Source of the DNA: Whalleya microplaca
Taxonomy: Eukaryota; Ascomycota; Sordariomycetes; Xylariales; Xylariaceae
Direction: 5' to 3'
Assembly: GCA_022497155.1 (NCBI GenBank)
Contig: MU385728.1
Coordinates: forward strand, 248,001-312,000
Length of the DNA: 64,000 nt
Shown: one piece after another, positions 1-11,182 of the stretch
How positions within the stretch are numbered: the stretch's first letter is position 1
How the letters are laid out: the number at the start of each line of letters is the position of its first letter
Notes under the pieces: generated by a model
What the model was told of the DNA's origin: nothing
Database searches by the model: none
What the model saw: the letters and a program-made list of their open reading frames with translations, nothing else
Made by a program: the position numbers and the translations under genes

Positions 1-940
1 GTCCCGCGAGGTACTCCAGAGCTACGGATATCAACTAGCATTCGGTACTCGCACGCATGAACCGCGAACATGGTTCCATTTCAAGCGAGATACGCTCTAC
101 ATTGACTACGGCGAGCCAGGCGAGCAGCGGCTATTATCGGGCGGAAGCTGGGATGTAGGGCAATTCCGCCCTGCGGATCTGCGTCGGGTTGAAAAGCTGG
201 CTCTGAACGGCGGACTTTGGGCACTGTTTTCACAGGTCGATCAGACGTTGAATTTGCTACGGCTGCTTCCCAACGTCCAGGAGCTATCCCTTGTCGAGTG
301 GGACCCCTATGTCGTCAATGATTGGATCGAGGGTAACTCGCACCACAAACTACCCCAGCCCCAACCTGAGGATGAGCACGGAGGTGGACCCGGGGAACAC
401 TATGTATGCGTACCAGTCGATGAGATTGATTTCATCACCGATATGCGCCCGTACCGGTGGCACGACGCAAGTCATTGCTGGACGGTCTATTATCGCGTAA
501 AGGGACACAAGAAAGACGACGGTCTGAAACCGCACATGTCTTATTTCGAGTACGCAGCCTGGTCTTTCGAGCAATATCTTCACTCCAAGCGCCGGGAGCA
601 CCCGACGACGAACAGCTCGACGACGGCGGCCTCGTACAACATACCCAAGGTCACGATCACGCACATGTGTGCGCTATCGAAGACCCGCCACATCTTCGCC
701 ATGCGCCGCTACTTCTGGACCCAGTTCCTCGACACCAAGGCCCGCGCCGAGGCCAAAGGGCAGGCGGCTGGGGAAGCGGGTCCCGGGGCCCAGCCGTCGC
801 GCGACGAACGCTCGGCATTCTACCGCCTAGACCGCGAGGATACCCCCGAGCGCAAGGAATTCACCTTCCCGCTCACACCGGGAGAGCTGTGGTGGATCAA
901 GAAGGCGAGAGTGTTTCCGCCGCAGTTTGAGATCATCTAG
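1..940 (+). CDS. 2EXR domain-containing protein, 5' partial
   Basis: The frame is open from base 2 to the stop at 938-940, so the gene begins upstream of the window. The visible 312 codons start with a segment typical of the fungal 2EXR family: a REVLQSYGYQLAFGT stretch, then FHFKRDTLYID, then a break into helical, Leu-rich sequence (VEKLALNG, LLPNVQELSLVEW). That resembles the family layout of a short beta-rich N-terminal module followed by a loosely conserved region. The tail is charged and ends in PPQFEII. 2EXR proteins are abundant in Pezizomycotina and have no established biochemical function. The in-frame TTG at 248 is not a credible start, because family-like sequence continues upstream of it. 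Nearest neighbour is ERG6, nearly 2 kb away on the same strand; no functional link is implied. Confidence 0.75.
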   Translation, partial: SREVLQSYGYQLAFGTRTHEPRTWFHFKRDTLYIDYGEPGEQRLLSGGSWDVGQFRPADLRRVEKLALNGGLWALFSQVDQTLNLLRLLPNVQELSLVEWDPYVVNDWIEGNSHHKLPQPQPEDEHGGGPGEHYVCVPVDEIDFITDMRPYRWHDASHCWTVYYRVKGHKKDDGLKPHMSYFEYAAWSFEQYLHSKRREHPTTNSSTTAASYNIPKVTITHMCALSKTRHIFAMRRYFWTQFLDTKARAEAKGQAAGEAGPGAQPSRDERSAFYRLDREDTPERKEFTFPLTPGELWWIKKARVFPPQFEII

Positions 941-2875
941 GCTCGCGGTAGAGCAGATAGGTTTGAGCGTGCAGAACTTGATTGGCACCCTAGCAGTGGT
1001 TATTGGAGAGCTGGTCTCCCGAACAGATACCCCCGGCGTTACTTAGACGGGTGTTGTACTTGATATTGGAGGGACCGGGAGACAGAAACATGTAACATAA
1101 TGAAGAGTTGTAAGCAACTATGTGTTAGCGACTTGCCTTGGCAGTGATTCGGATTACGCATGACCAGCATGGTCTTTGTAAAATAGGTGTGAGTTTAACT
1201 CCACATGTTGACTTTATGCCTAGAAGATTCTGGCCGTATAAATCTGATAATAATGTAATTAACGAGTTTCTTTGACATCTTATAGAATAGCTGGTTTCTC
1301 AGCACTAGCACTCTACACAACGTATTGCGTACTTCTTCACAATGATCCAATGTACCAGCATTGTTCTGAGTATGCTCTACTCACTAACTGATCACTTCAT
1401 GTGATATCTCTTGGAGGGCTTTCGAGCGCAGTGTTTCTTCTTTTGCTGACCGGCACGCTTGTGAGTAGGACAGCAGAATAACTACTCGATAGCTGCATGG
1501 TAGACGCTTCGAAACCCGTAGTTACCCTGGGAACTTAGTGGACAAACCTCCATGTCTATGATGCTATGAGGTATTCCATGACAAAGTGTGCTTTATGATA
1601 GGTTTCTGTCTCTCCTCTTGATATTTTCTTGTGGCCAAGGAGAAGAGGTTACGAGGCGCATTCGGATTGATAGCTGAGATCAGACAGACCATAGTGTCTT
1701 ATAGAATATGAATTGTGTTAATTACAATTAGATATACGTGATGCAGCTTAGACCCCTTGATGTATCATATCATATATGCAGAAGTCAAGTGATTGCTGCT
1801 GCTGCACGTTTTCTCATGAACAGGAAAAAACGCATGGTAGCTACTGCATGAGCTAGAAGCGAGGCGGCAGTCTATGGTAGAAGATGTGTCCTATTTATTC
1901 CCCGACTTGGTATACAGGGTGGGATATGCATGGGGTAAGCTCAATGATCATAGTCTCTCTCTTCCGTTTTCATAGTTCTGCTATATCCCTTCTCAATGAT
2001 AGAGGGGTTTGTATCTCTACTGAAGACTCTGCCTATAGTACTCTTTTGACAGAGAAATAAATCTTTTCAATAGGCTAGCATACAAACTATTTCTGCGAGA
2101 ATATACTCACTTGGGAAAGAGTCCCAGTTCAAGAGTCGTTTACATAGTAATGGTTGGGCTCACATTCATGCACTTGGCCCAATCGCGGAAAGGTTTACTT
2201 ATTGCAGGTATGAAGGGGCACAAGATAACAATGTATCTTCAGTTCTGAGCAAGTATACAGCATTTCGTATTCGGGTAACACAAGGCAAGCGACGGTTTAT
2301 TCCGGTGATGCAGCCTTCCAATTAACAGCTTCAATTCGGAGTTCAACTCGCGAGTCTCGCTTGCAGTTTAATCCTTGGAAGCTTCCATTGAGTCTTCCAT
2401 ATGTATGTACTGCCACACTGCTGCACAGACCATATGAAAGCCACACTTTTCTTCCCCTATTGTTTCTGTGGCTTGTCGGATTCGTATTCGCATTCAGGGG
2501 CATTTACGCTTGGAGGAGGGACCCTTAAGATTTGAACATCCCTGTTTCCACGTCCCGCTAATGCAGGTTCAGAGCTCCGGTTGGTCCAGACTAGCGAGCT
2601 AGAGCTAAATTCGGCTAGCTTGGTTGCTCTCCCAAGAAATTGGAAGGGTCCCCCAAAATTGCCGATAAGAAAGTTCAATTGCATAAAAAGTCCAAGGTCC
2701 CTTTTCTTCATGTACCTCGACTATTCGTCTGAGTACCTACTGCATCGCGATCACGAACTCCTTCGTCTCGGAATAACGAATACGATTCCTTCATTCTCTC
2801 CCACTGACAGACCCTCGCTCACTTCATCATTTGTATATTTAAGCGGCGTCCATCACGCCACTACAATCATTCAAC
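941..2875. other. intergenic, 2EXR gene to ERG6
   Basis: AT-rich sequence in which no coding exon with family resemblance was seen on either strand. It must hold the 2EXR 3' UTR and the ERG6 promoter. A TATA-like tract (tatatttaa, 2834-2842) lies about 35 bases before the ERG6 start codon. Confidence 0.6.
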
Positions 2876-4205
2876 ATGGCACCCTCGAAAATCGAACTCG
2901 AGATGCAGGACAAGGAACGCGATGCTGCCTTCAACAAGGCCCTGCACGGAAAGTCTTCCCAGGCAACTGGAGGCTTCCGTGCCATGGTTGGCAAGGGTTC
3001 TGATGGCCAGAAGGCTGCAATTGACGAATATTTCAAGCACTGGGACAACAAGGACGCCAAGGACGAGACAGCTGAAGACCGCGCGGTGAGTTTACCCTAC
3101 CTACCCTCTATCGTAATGCCCTGCCTAGACTGTGTGTGCTGATACAATATTTTGACAGAAACGAACTGCTGAATACGCTACCTTAACCAGACAGTTAGTC
3201 GCCAGCTTTTCTTCCGTATGTCTATCAATCACTAACGTGTCTTTCACAGTTACTACAACCTCGCAACCGACCTCTACGAGTATGGCTGGGGCCAGTCATT
3301 TCACTTCTGCCGGTACTCCATCGGCGAGACCTTTTACCAAGCCATTGCCCGACACGAGCATTATCTCGCACATCAGATTGGCATAAAAGAAGGCATGAAG
3401 GTGCTTGATGTTGGGTGCGGTGTCGGTGGACCGGCTCGAGAAATCGCAAAGTTCACCGGCTGCCACGTCACCGGTCTAAATAACAACGACTACCAGATCG
3501 AGCGTGCTACCCATTATGCTGCGAAGGAGGGCATGTCGAATCAATTGGCCTTCGTGAAGGGTGATTTCATGGTGGGTTTTGCTGCCATTGATTATGGTCG
3601 CTAGTACGCTGACGTTGGCATTGTAATAGCAAATGGACTTCCCCGACAACCACTTCGATGCCGTCTACGCCATCGAGGCCACCGTCCACGCACCCAAGCT
3701 CGAAGGTGTCTACAGCGAAATCCTGCGTGTGCTGAAGCCTGGTGGTATCTTCGGTGTGTATGAATGGCTGATGACGGATGATTACGACAACGAGAACCTC
3801 GAGCACAGGGAGATCCGCCTTGGTATCGAGCAGGGTGACGGCATCTCCAACATGGTCAGGATCTCGGAAGGCATTGAGGCCATGAAGATTGCTGGCTTTG
3901 ACATGTTGCATCACGAGGATCTGGCTGATCGGCCAGACCCTATCCCCTGGTATTGGCCGCTCGCCGGGCAATGGAAATATATGCAGTCTATGAGCGATAC
4001 ATTTACCATTGCACGCATGACGTGGTGGGGTCGGTTGCTTGCGCATCACTTTGCCGGTGCCCTGGAAATGACAGGGATTGCGCCGAAGGGTACCAAGAAG
4101 ACTGCTGACAGTCTGGCCCGTGCCGCGGACTGCTTAGTCGCCGGGGCGGAGAAACACCTATTCACGCCCATGTACCTTATGGTTGGGAAGAAGCCGGAGC
4201 AATGA
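2876..4205 (+). CDS. ERG6: sterol 24-C-methyltransferase
   Basis: Transfers a methyl group from S-adenosylmethionine to C-24 of the sterol side chain in ergosterol synthesis, at the ER or lipid droplets. Four exons (2876-3085, 3159-3193, 3250-3571, 3630-4205) give 380 residues, the usual fungal length. The sterol-binding signature [13 protein letters not shown] is at about residues 91-103. SAM motif I ([12 protein letters not shown]) is at about 133-144. An acidic [16 protein letters not shown] stretch and LRVLKPGG follow, and a sterol-methyltransferase C-terminus ends [11 protein letters not shown]. The start fits the family N-terminus and has a clean context (caacATGgc). Exon 2 is only 35 nt, and splicing there rebuilds the His of [14 protein letters not shown]. 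No lesion is seen. Identification is firm from motif and length agreement. Confidence 0.97.
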
Positions 4206-5375
4206 GCATGACTTCCGATGGATATGAAGAAGAAAGTACCTACCTACCACACATCTGGGGCCCGAAGAGAGAGGTGCTTATACGCACGTTAATGAGGATG
4301 CAAGCAATGCCCAGCGCTCGCCTACATTAAGTAATAATCCGCTGACGGAAAAGCGTCGACGTGTCGAGCCTTACATAGATGACGGCCTTTACTACAAAAG
4401 GTGCCTATTGTTTCTCTGTATACATATTTCACAGATTAGACTTGCTCAGGATGATACATATATATATATACTTGCATTGATACACGATTGAGTAAAAACT
4501 TCCCTGCCATCAGGGCGCCTCGGTAGTCAGATTCCTCCCTAGATCGGTTGTTCGAGGTCCTAGGGGAGCCAATACCATGAATTTACTCTGAAAGGACATG
4601 AGATACCATTTGGACAGAACGATATCAACCAACTGGTATATTTATTATTTATAAGTGATCTCGGCCTAATTGTAATGCCAGTCAGCTTTCAACAGGCAAA
4701 TTTGCACGGATTATCCCCAACGAAGGATTCCCCAATTGACATCCGAGCAGGCTCACCACCTGCAGTACCTATCTTACACAGTAAATACCTAGCTAAGGTA
4801 GGAGGAGGATATGAAAGTCGTGTTGGAAGATACATAGATAGTCACATGTGATTCAACCATGACTTATAGAATATAGAGATAATACATGTACCAAGGTCAA
4901 ACATGCTATCATAACTACCAGTGAGTAGATTATTTTAAACTCTCGAGATATCTCCTCACAATACGGAAGAGATACTACATTATACTGAGTATAGAACTGT
5001 AGGTACAGGTATGTACTGGCTGACTGAGCATGGAAAGCCCCGATAAGTCGGAGACACAGATAGACTAAGCCCGATGTAGCCTAGCGGAACAGCTCGCCTC
5101 AACAAGCTGTTCCGTTCCTATTCTCTCCGAGAAAAAAGTTGAGACAAAACGCGACCAAATTTTGGTAGCAACTGCAAAAAAAGCTTACGGAGCTGGAAAA
5201 TCGCTCTTCTGCCCTCCCACCAATCCTGAATATCACTATCACCACCCACCACGCCGTCCACGTCAACCACATCGACTACCGCCTCAATTGACAGTCGGCT
5301 GGGAGTCTGGACTCAATTATTTCTATTCCGCATTTCCTGACCCGGCAAAACACTCCTTATCACCGTCTCTCCAGA
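4206..5375. other. intergenic, ERG6 to PDB1
   Basis: AT-rich; no supported gene. A (TA)n tract lies at about 4458-4470. The last 200 bases before PDB1 are C-rich and purine-poor, as in many fungal leaders. Confidence 0.55.
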
Positions 5376-6616
5376 ATGTCGCGCTATCTACGACCGGCAG
5401 CGAGATTGGCTGCCTCAGCTCGCAATACCGCCGTCCCCCGAGTCCTCCCCCGAGTCCTCCCCCGATTTTCCCCTGCTTCCTTGGCCGTCTCGCAAAGAAG
5501 AACGTTCGCCGATGTCAAGGGCACGAAGGAGTACACCGTCCGTGAGGCCCTCAACGAGGCCATGGCCGAGGAGCTCGAGGCCAACGAGAAGGTCTTTGTG
5601 ATCGGCGAGGAGGTTGCCCAGTACAACGGCGCATACAAGGTCACGAAGGGTCTGCTGGATCGGTTCGGCGAGAAGAGAGTGATCGATACCCCCATTACGG
5701 AGAGCGGTTTCTGTGGTCTGGCCGTCGGTGCTGCGTTGAGTGGTCTACATCCTATCGTAAGTAGAATATTCATATGCAGGATATACGCAAATGCTCCTGT
5801 CGCATCAAGATGGAGCTCGGACTAACCATATCGTGCCATTCGTTCGTTCGTTTGTAGTGCGAATTCATGACCTTCAACTTCGCCATGCAAGCTATCGACC
5901 AGATCGTCAACAGCGCCGCCAAGACCCTCTACATGTCCGGCGGCATCCAACCCTGCAACATCACATTCCGCGGCCCCAACGGTTTCGCCGCCGGCGTCGG
6001 AGCCCAGCACTCACAGGACTACAGCGCCTGGTACGGCTCGATCCCGGGCCTCAAGGTCGTCTCGCCGTACTCCGCCGAAGACGCCAAGGGCCTGCTGAAG
6101 GCGGCCATCCGCGACCCCAACCCCGTCGTGGTGCTGGAGAACGAGCTGATGTACGGCGTGTCCTTCCCGATGTCGGAGGCGGCGCAGAAGGACGACTTCG
6201 TGCTGCCGTTCGGCAAGGCCAAGATCGAGCGGCAGGGCAAGGACCTGACGATGGTGTCGCTCTCGCGCACGGTGGGGCAGTGCCTGGCGGCGGCCGAGGC
6301 GCTGAAGAAGAACTACGGCGTCGAGGTCGAGGTGATCAACCTGCGGTCGGTCAAGCCGCTCGACGTCGAGACCATCATCAAGTCCGTCAAGAAGACGCAC
6401 CGCCTCGTCTCCGTCGAGTGCGGGTTTCCCTTCGCCGGCATGGGCGCCGAGATCCTCGCCACCGCGATGGAGTACGGCTTCGACTACCTCGACGCGCCCG
6501 CGCAGCGCATCACCGGCGCCGAGGTCCCCACGCCGTACGCCCAGGGCCTCGAGCAGATGAGCTTCCCCACCGAGGATCTGATCGAGAAGTTCTCGGCTAA
6601 GCTACTGCGGGTGTAA
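5376..6616 (+). CDS. PDB1: pyruvate dehydrogenase E1 component, beta subunit (mitochondrial)
   Basis: Forms the alpha2-beta2 thiamine-diphosphate-dependent E1 of the mitochondrial pyruvate dehydrogenase complex, which decarboxylates pyruvate and acetylates lipoyl-E2. Two exons (5376-5756, 5858-6616) encode 379 residues, the family length. The N-terminus is Arg/Ala/Ser-rich without acidic residues ([17 protein letters not shown]), a typical matrix-targeting presequence, ending near RRTFADVKG. Family blocks follow: [54 protein letters not shown], then after the intron [20 protein letters not shown] and KTLYMSGG. The C-terminal transketolase domain ends in [16 protein letters not shown]. The presequence contains a tandem PRVL-PRVL from a 12-bp duplication. 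Exon 2 is strongly GC-biased at third positions, consistent with high expression. Confidence 0.97.
5437..5460 (+). repeat. 12-bp tandem duplication in the PDB1 presequence
   Basis: Two exact copies of cccgagtcctcc, followed by a partial third (cccga). They keep the frame and encode PRVL twice within the mitochondrial targeting peptide, where length variation is usually tolerated. Confidence 0.85.
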
Positions 6617-6662
6617 GGAATAGGAGGATAGGTAGAGAAGGGGGGAGAGCTGGGGGCAGGCT

Positions 6663-6707
6663 GGCAGGCAGGCAGGCAGGCAGGCAGGCTACTACTACTA
6701 CTACTAC
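6663..6707. repeat. (GGCA)n then (TAC)n microsatellites
   Basis: About 6.5 units of GGCA run directly into six units of a TAC/ACT repeat, in the 3' flank of PDB1. Confidence 0.9.
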
Positions 6708-7002
6708 AGGACAAATTGGGGGGAGGGGGACAATGACATGGCATGGCATGAGACGAGCTTGTACAATAGTAATACATAGTTCTACGTGACAGGATTAGAT
6801 GTGTCCCAAAGACAAAGGGGTCCCGAACCGAAGGTCATGGTGCCCATTTCCATTATTAACGAAACGAGCAGGATTTTCACACATACACATAAAAGTGCTG
6901 CTTGAGAGAGTTTTTTCTGCATAACTAAACTAAGATTCTGCATAGCCGCGGCGGGGATACAAAACTAACGCATCAGCGGTGTAGATGTCAGATGCCTACT
7001 AC

Positions 7003-7032
<30 letters not shown>
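7003..7032. repeat. (ATGT)n microsatellite
   Basis: Uninterrupted tetranucleotide repeat of about seven units. A second copy of the same motif is at about 8685-8712. Confidence 0.9.
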
Positions 7033-7033
<1 letters not shown>

Positions 7034-8643
7034 GGTCTGCTATGTATGTCAGTCATGTGTATACTACGTAGTTACGTAGGTAGGTCTGTTATACCAGATA
7101 TGTATACTACGTGACTACGTAGTAGGACCTTTTCTCCGCACCGCATTGGGCGACGAACGACGTAGGTATGCGAATGCGACCTGCCAGAGTACTTTATGTA
7201 AGGTATGTATGCGACCACGGGCAACGGTGGGCGCCGTCTGGTGTAACCTCTAGCCTTCTTGTGTATTATTGATCGAGAAGGCCGGGAGCTTCTTCCTAGC
7301 CCTACCTAGGTTCCACGCGAGAGCAATGGATGCACGCACGCAACAGATATTGATCCGTGCAGGCCGAGCTGCCGGATTAGTCAACTCGGTTGGTGTTCTG
7401 TAAGGTTGTCCACCTAGGTATGTATGTGGTATGTATGTACGGTAGTGTCCGCAGAGGCCGAGCGAACTAGCGACCTGGCAAAACCGGGATGTATCCATAC
7501 AGCGTGGTGTGCGTGCGAACCTTTCTGCGCAGTCTAGGTAGTTAGGTTAGGTTAGCTCACCCGCAGTTGAGGCGTTCATAGTTGCATCATCTCGGACGGG
7601 CGCACGTGCAGCTCCTACAGCTTCAAGGTTGCAGACAGACCTGACAGACCAACCATGGCCGACTAGGAACTGCCGCCAGGGAAGCGAAAGCTGCTCGATG
7701 CAGATATGTATGGACAGCGCATCGATGTATCTTGCATAAAACGCCGCCAACAGTCGTATGTAGTAGTTGTTATTAACAGTTGCTGCTGTTGTTGCATACT
7801 GCAAAATGTAGCTGCGACGGACAGCCCGGCGCGAAAGTAGCTATTCGCCCGTGGGATATTCCCGCTCCCGAACGCCGCGACTGCGCGAACAGTTAGCCAA
7901 GCTCCCAACCAGTTACGGATCGGCGGCTAGGGAGCGTTAGGGAACGCTTATTATGGGCATGGGGTGTGATATCTGATGATAGAGCAGATGGACTGATAGA
8001 GAGAGGCAGAGCAAAGGCTATTCCGTATGTGAAATCAGGTTCGCTATATCGAAAACCGGCCGGCATCAGAACTACATCAGTTACTAGACTATTACATAGA
8101 AGGTTAGTTAGGCCGGCAGCAGCCCGTCCACACACCACACATACACACTCGAGCCAGACAGAAGTTTCTTGTCCGTCCTGTCCTGCCCGGCTTACCTCGC
8201 TTTCTCCGGTGTAAGCTGCTGCTGTTGCTGCGCTGCCGCCAACTTGCCTTGCTTACTTACCTTGAGTACCTACATACGAGGTCTGCATGTTCGACCACCA
8301 TGGACCCCTCCCCCCAATTCGGGAGCCCCCAACACCATATGTGTATATCTGCAACAACCCCAACGATGATGAAATAGGGTAGGTAGCCTGCCAAACCTGC
8401 CAGCAAAACGCTGCTGACCGCCTCGAGGTGAAATATCCCGGCTACGTCGCAGTCTGGTGCCCCACCGGAATTCGTGGCCCATCTATCTGCGTGCCATATC
8501 TTGGGAGCAGTAGCAGCAGTAGCAGCCCATGATCCTTGGATGGGGGTATTAACCCCGCCATGTGCCGTTTATGGAAATATCGGGGCATTTCCCGTACTAT
8601 TTTCAATTTTTTCTTCTTTCCTTTCTATGATCGACTGATCGGA

Positions 8644-8673
8644 GGGGGGAGGGGGGAGGGGAGCGGAGAGGGG
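8644..8673 (+). promoter_or_regulatory. G-run cluster, possible G-quadruplex
   Basis: Four G runs (lengths 6, 6, 4 and 4) separated by A, A and an 8-base spacer, on the coding strand about 350 bases upstream of the LaeA-like start codon. The pattern fits a G-quadruplex-forming motif. Folding or regulatory use is inference. Confidence 0.4.
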
Positions 8674-8684
8674 ACTTAGTAGAG

Positions 8685-8712
8685 TATGTATATGTATGTA
8701 TGTATGTATGTA
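8685..8712. repeat. (TATG)n microsatellite
   Basis: Imperfect start (tatgtatatg) followed by a regular tatg repeat. Confidence 0.85.
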
Positions 8713-9021
8713 AGTCAAAGTAGGCTAGGGCTGGATGGATTTGCTGTGCTGTGTCTTTTATAATAAGAATGGCCTTAGTCGCACTTCTCTCCTGTCAATG
8801 ACATCCTCCTGTTTCGTCATATCCGTATATGTATTACACCCCGCGTTGTGTTGTTTAAACTACTGCTGCTTCCACCTCATTCGGCATTGATTACGTCTTT
8901 CTTGGGGTTTCCTGGTTTGCGCGACCACGACCTAATAATTATTGCAGACGCCACGCCGAGCCGCATCGACACTAATACCACGTAGTACTACCGGTAGTAT
9001 ATATACTATTGTCATTCGGCA

Positions 9022-11182
9022 ATGGCGGAAGGACAAGCATCTAGCAGCGGTGGTGGCGGCGCCAGCAGTCAGCCAGCTGCGTCTGGCAGTCCACCAGCGG
9101 CTGCCACTAGTCCGCCAGCCGCCACTACGAGCAGCCCGCCGGCGCAACATCAACCGCATGCCGACGACCTCTTGGCCGCGCCGGATCCCGATGAAGATGA
9201 GGTACGACATTACACGCGAAGTCTGGGAATGGGTTACACTGTTCCGTTATCAATCATCACATAAGTGGCGGTGGTTGGTGGTGGTGGTGGTGTGGTGATA
9301 AGTGGCTCATATGAAAAGGGGTTCAAGGCTGACCATATGTGTTCAACGATGTGCAGGAAGGCCAGGACGATGGCTTTGACGCGGACTCGGCGCTGGGTTC
9401 AGATGCGTTAGTACCTACCTACGCACTCGGCTGGGCAACCTTGGGGATTGTGTAGTAACATTGTGGCTTGCAGTGCGAGCAGCACCAACTCCGTGACGGC
9501 GAGTATCCTGGAATACCGAACGATCAAGGGACGGACGTATCACAGCGAGAGGCACAACTCCAAGTACTTCACGCCGAACGACGAGCAGCAGATGCAATCT
9601 GTGGATATCACGTACGTAAGAGCTGGGAACGCCTCTATCTGTTTCTTGATTCCAGACCGGACTCGGTTCAGCAGGGCCCGGTGCGAGCTCGACTACGAAA
9701 GAGAAATCGGTTCGAATTTACTTGCGCTTCTGATACTGACTGACTGCTTTCTATAGTCACCATTACCTTATGATTCTCTTAGAAGATAAGCTCTTCCTTG
9801 CGCCAATTAAGGAAGATGTAGAGGTTCGGTCTCCGCCGTTGTGATGAGCATTCTTATGTGTAGGTACAGTTTAAGGCGCTAACGCTTCTACAGAAAGTGC
9901 TTGACGTTGGGACTGGAACAGGTGCGTTGAGATCTCCTACTACTGCTATCTTGTAAATGTGATGCAATTACTCGCACCCATGCTAACCTGGCTCGTAGGA
10001 ATATGGGCCATGTAAGTACTATAACAAATCCAGCATCTGTCCCACTCTACCCCCCTTTTTCCCCTCCCCTAGAGAGTGAGGAGTAACGAACGACTATCAC
10101 GTATACCCAGTTATTAACCCTGCCTCTCTTCCCCCCACCACAGAGACTTCGCCGACCAGTTCCCGCACGCGGAGGTGATCGGGACGGACCTGTCGCCGAC
10201 GCAGCCGCTGTGGGTGCCGCCGAACGTCAAGTTCGAGATCGACGACTGCACGCAGCCGTGGACGTGGGCCGAGGACTCGTTCGACTTCGTGCACATGCGC
10301 TACCTGTTCGGCGCCATCCCGGACTGGACGGCCGTCTTCCGCGAGGCCCTGCGCGTGACCAAGCCCGGCGGCTGGGTCGAGACCTGCGAGGCCGATGTCG
10401 CCATCGTCAGCGACGACGGCACCATCGCCGAGGACTCCGCATACAATCGCTTCTGGAACATGCTCTATACCAATGCCGAGAAGTTCCTCGGCGTCTCGTT
10501 CCAGGTCCTCGAGCAGGACCTCCAGAAGAAGGGCATGGAGGAGGCCGGGTTCACGGATATTCATGAGTTTAATTATAAAGTGAGTTGACATTGATACCCA
10601 GCCTACCTGCCTTTGCAAATCTGGGCCCGCGACGCTGGCTCGGAGATGGTATATGTGGTCGAGTGGGGTGGGGCGTTCGAGAGATAGTCGCGCGGGTGGA
10701 CTAAAGGGAACGTCGACATCTCGAGGTTGGAAGGCCGAAACTGGGTCTTCCTACTCGCACTTCAGGACTCGGTGTTTTCTGCCCATGCTAACCACCTACA
10801 CCATCACAGGTCCCCGTCGGCGGCTGGGCACAAGACAAGAGACTAGCCGAGGCAGGGCAATACATGCAGCTGACGATGCTTAACGATGTCGAGGGTGAGT
10901 TGTCTTGAGGCCCTTCCTTTCCTGCTATCCTCTCCTTCCCCCACTTCTTATTTCTTCCTCGGAAACGACGGGGTTGGCTTGTCATCGACAGGAAGGGGCC
11001 CGCTACTAATGTTCCTTGTTTATGTAGGCTATACGCTCTTCCTCTGGAACACCGTCATGGGCGAGGACGCCCCCGGGTACCAGGAGTACTTGGCGTTCAT
11101 GCGGCGCGAGCTCAAGGACCGGAAGATCCACGGCTACATGAAGGTCCGGTACGTGTACGGGCGGAAGCCGGGCGGTGATTAG
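9022..11182 (+). CDS. LaeA-like SAM-dependent methyltransferase
   Basis: Class I SAM-methyltransferase of the LaeA-like family, which is greatly expanded in Pezizomycotina; LaeA itself regulates secondary metabolism. Nine exons (9022-9201, 9357-9406, 9474-9611, 9757-9823, 9894-9921, 9999-10011, 10144-10579, 10810-10894, 11028-11182) give 383 residues. The N-terminal 60 residues are low-complexity (Ser/Ala/Pro). Then come a [19 protein letters not shown] block, [18 protein letters not shown] motif I ([17 protein letters not shown]), a [18 protein letters not shown] block, [16 protein letters not shown] and [12 protein letters not shown]. The C-terminus ends [11 protein letters not shown]. Exon 6 is only 13 nt and exon 5 only 28 nt; both lie inside SAM motif I, and frame continuity requires them. 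Substrate is unknown. The P450 downstream is on the same strand, about 1.8 kb away. Confidence 0.88.

Larger units (their letters stand above)
6617..9021. other. intergenic, PDB1 to LaeA-like gene, microsatellite-rich
   Basis: No supported gene in 2.4 kb. It holds several simple repeats, two imperfect copies of a tatactacgta/tacgtag inverted motif (about 7060-7083 and 7105-7128), and a G-run cluster at 8644-8673. Short open frames here are low-complexity and show no family resemblance. Confidence 0.6.

Noticed and set aside
5791..6600. 269-codon frame overlapping PDB1 exon 2
   Set aside because: Arg/His-rich frame-shifted shadow of the PDB1 coding sequence.
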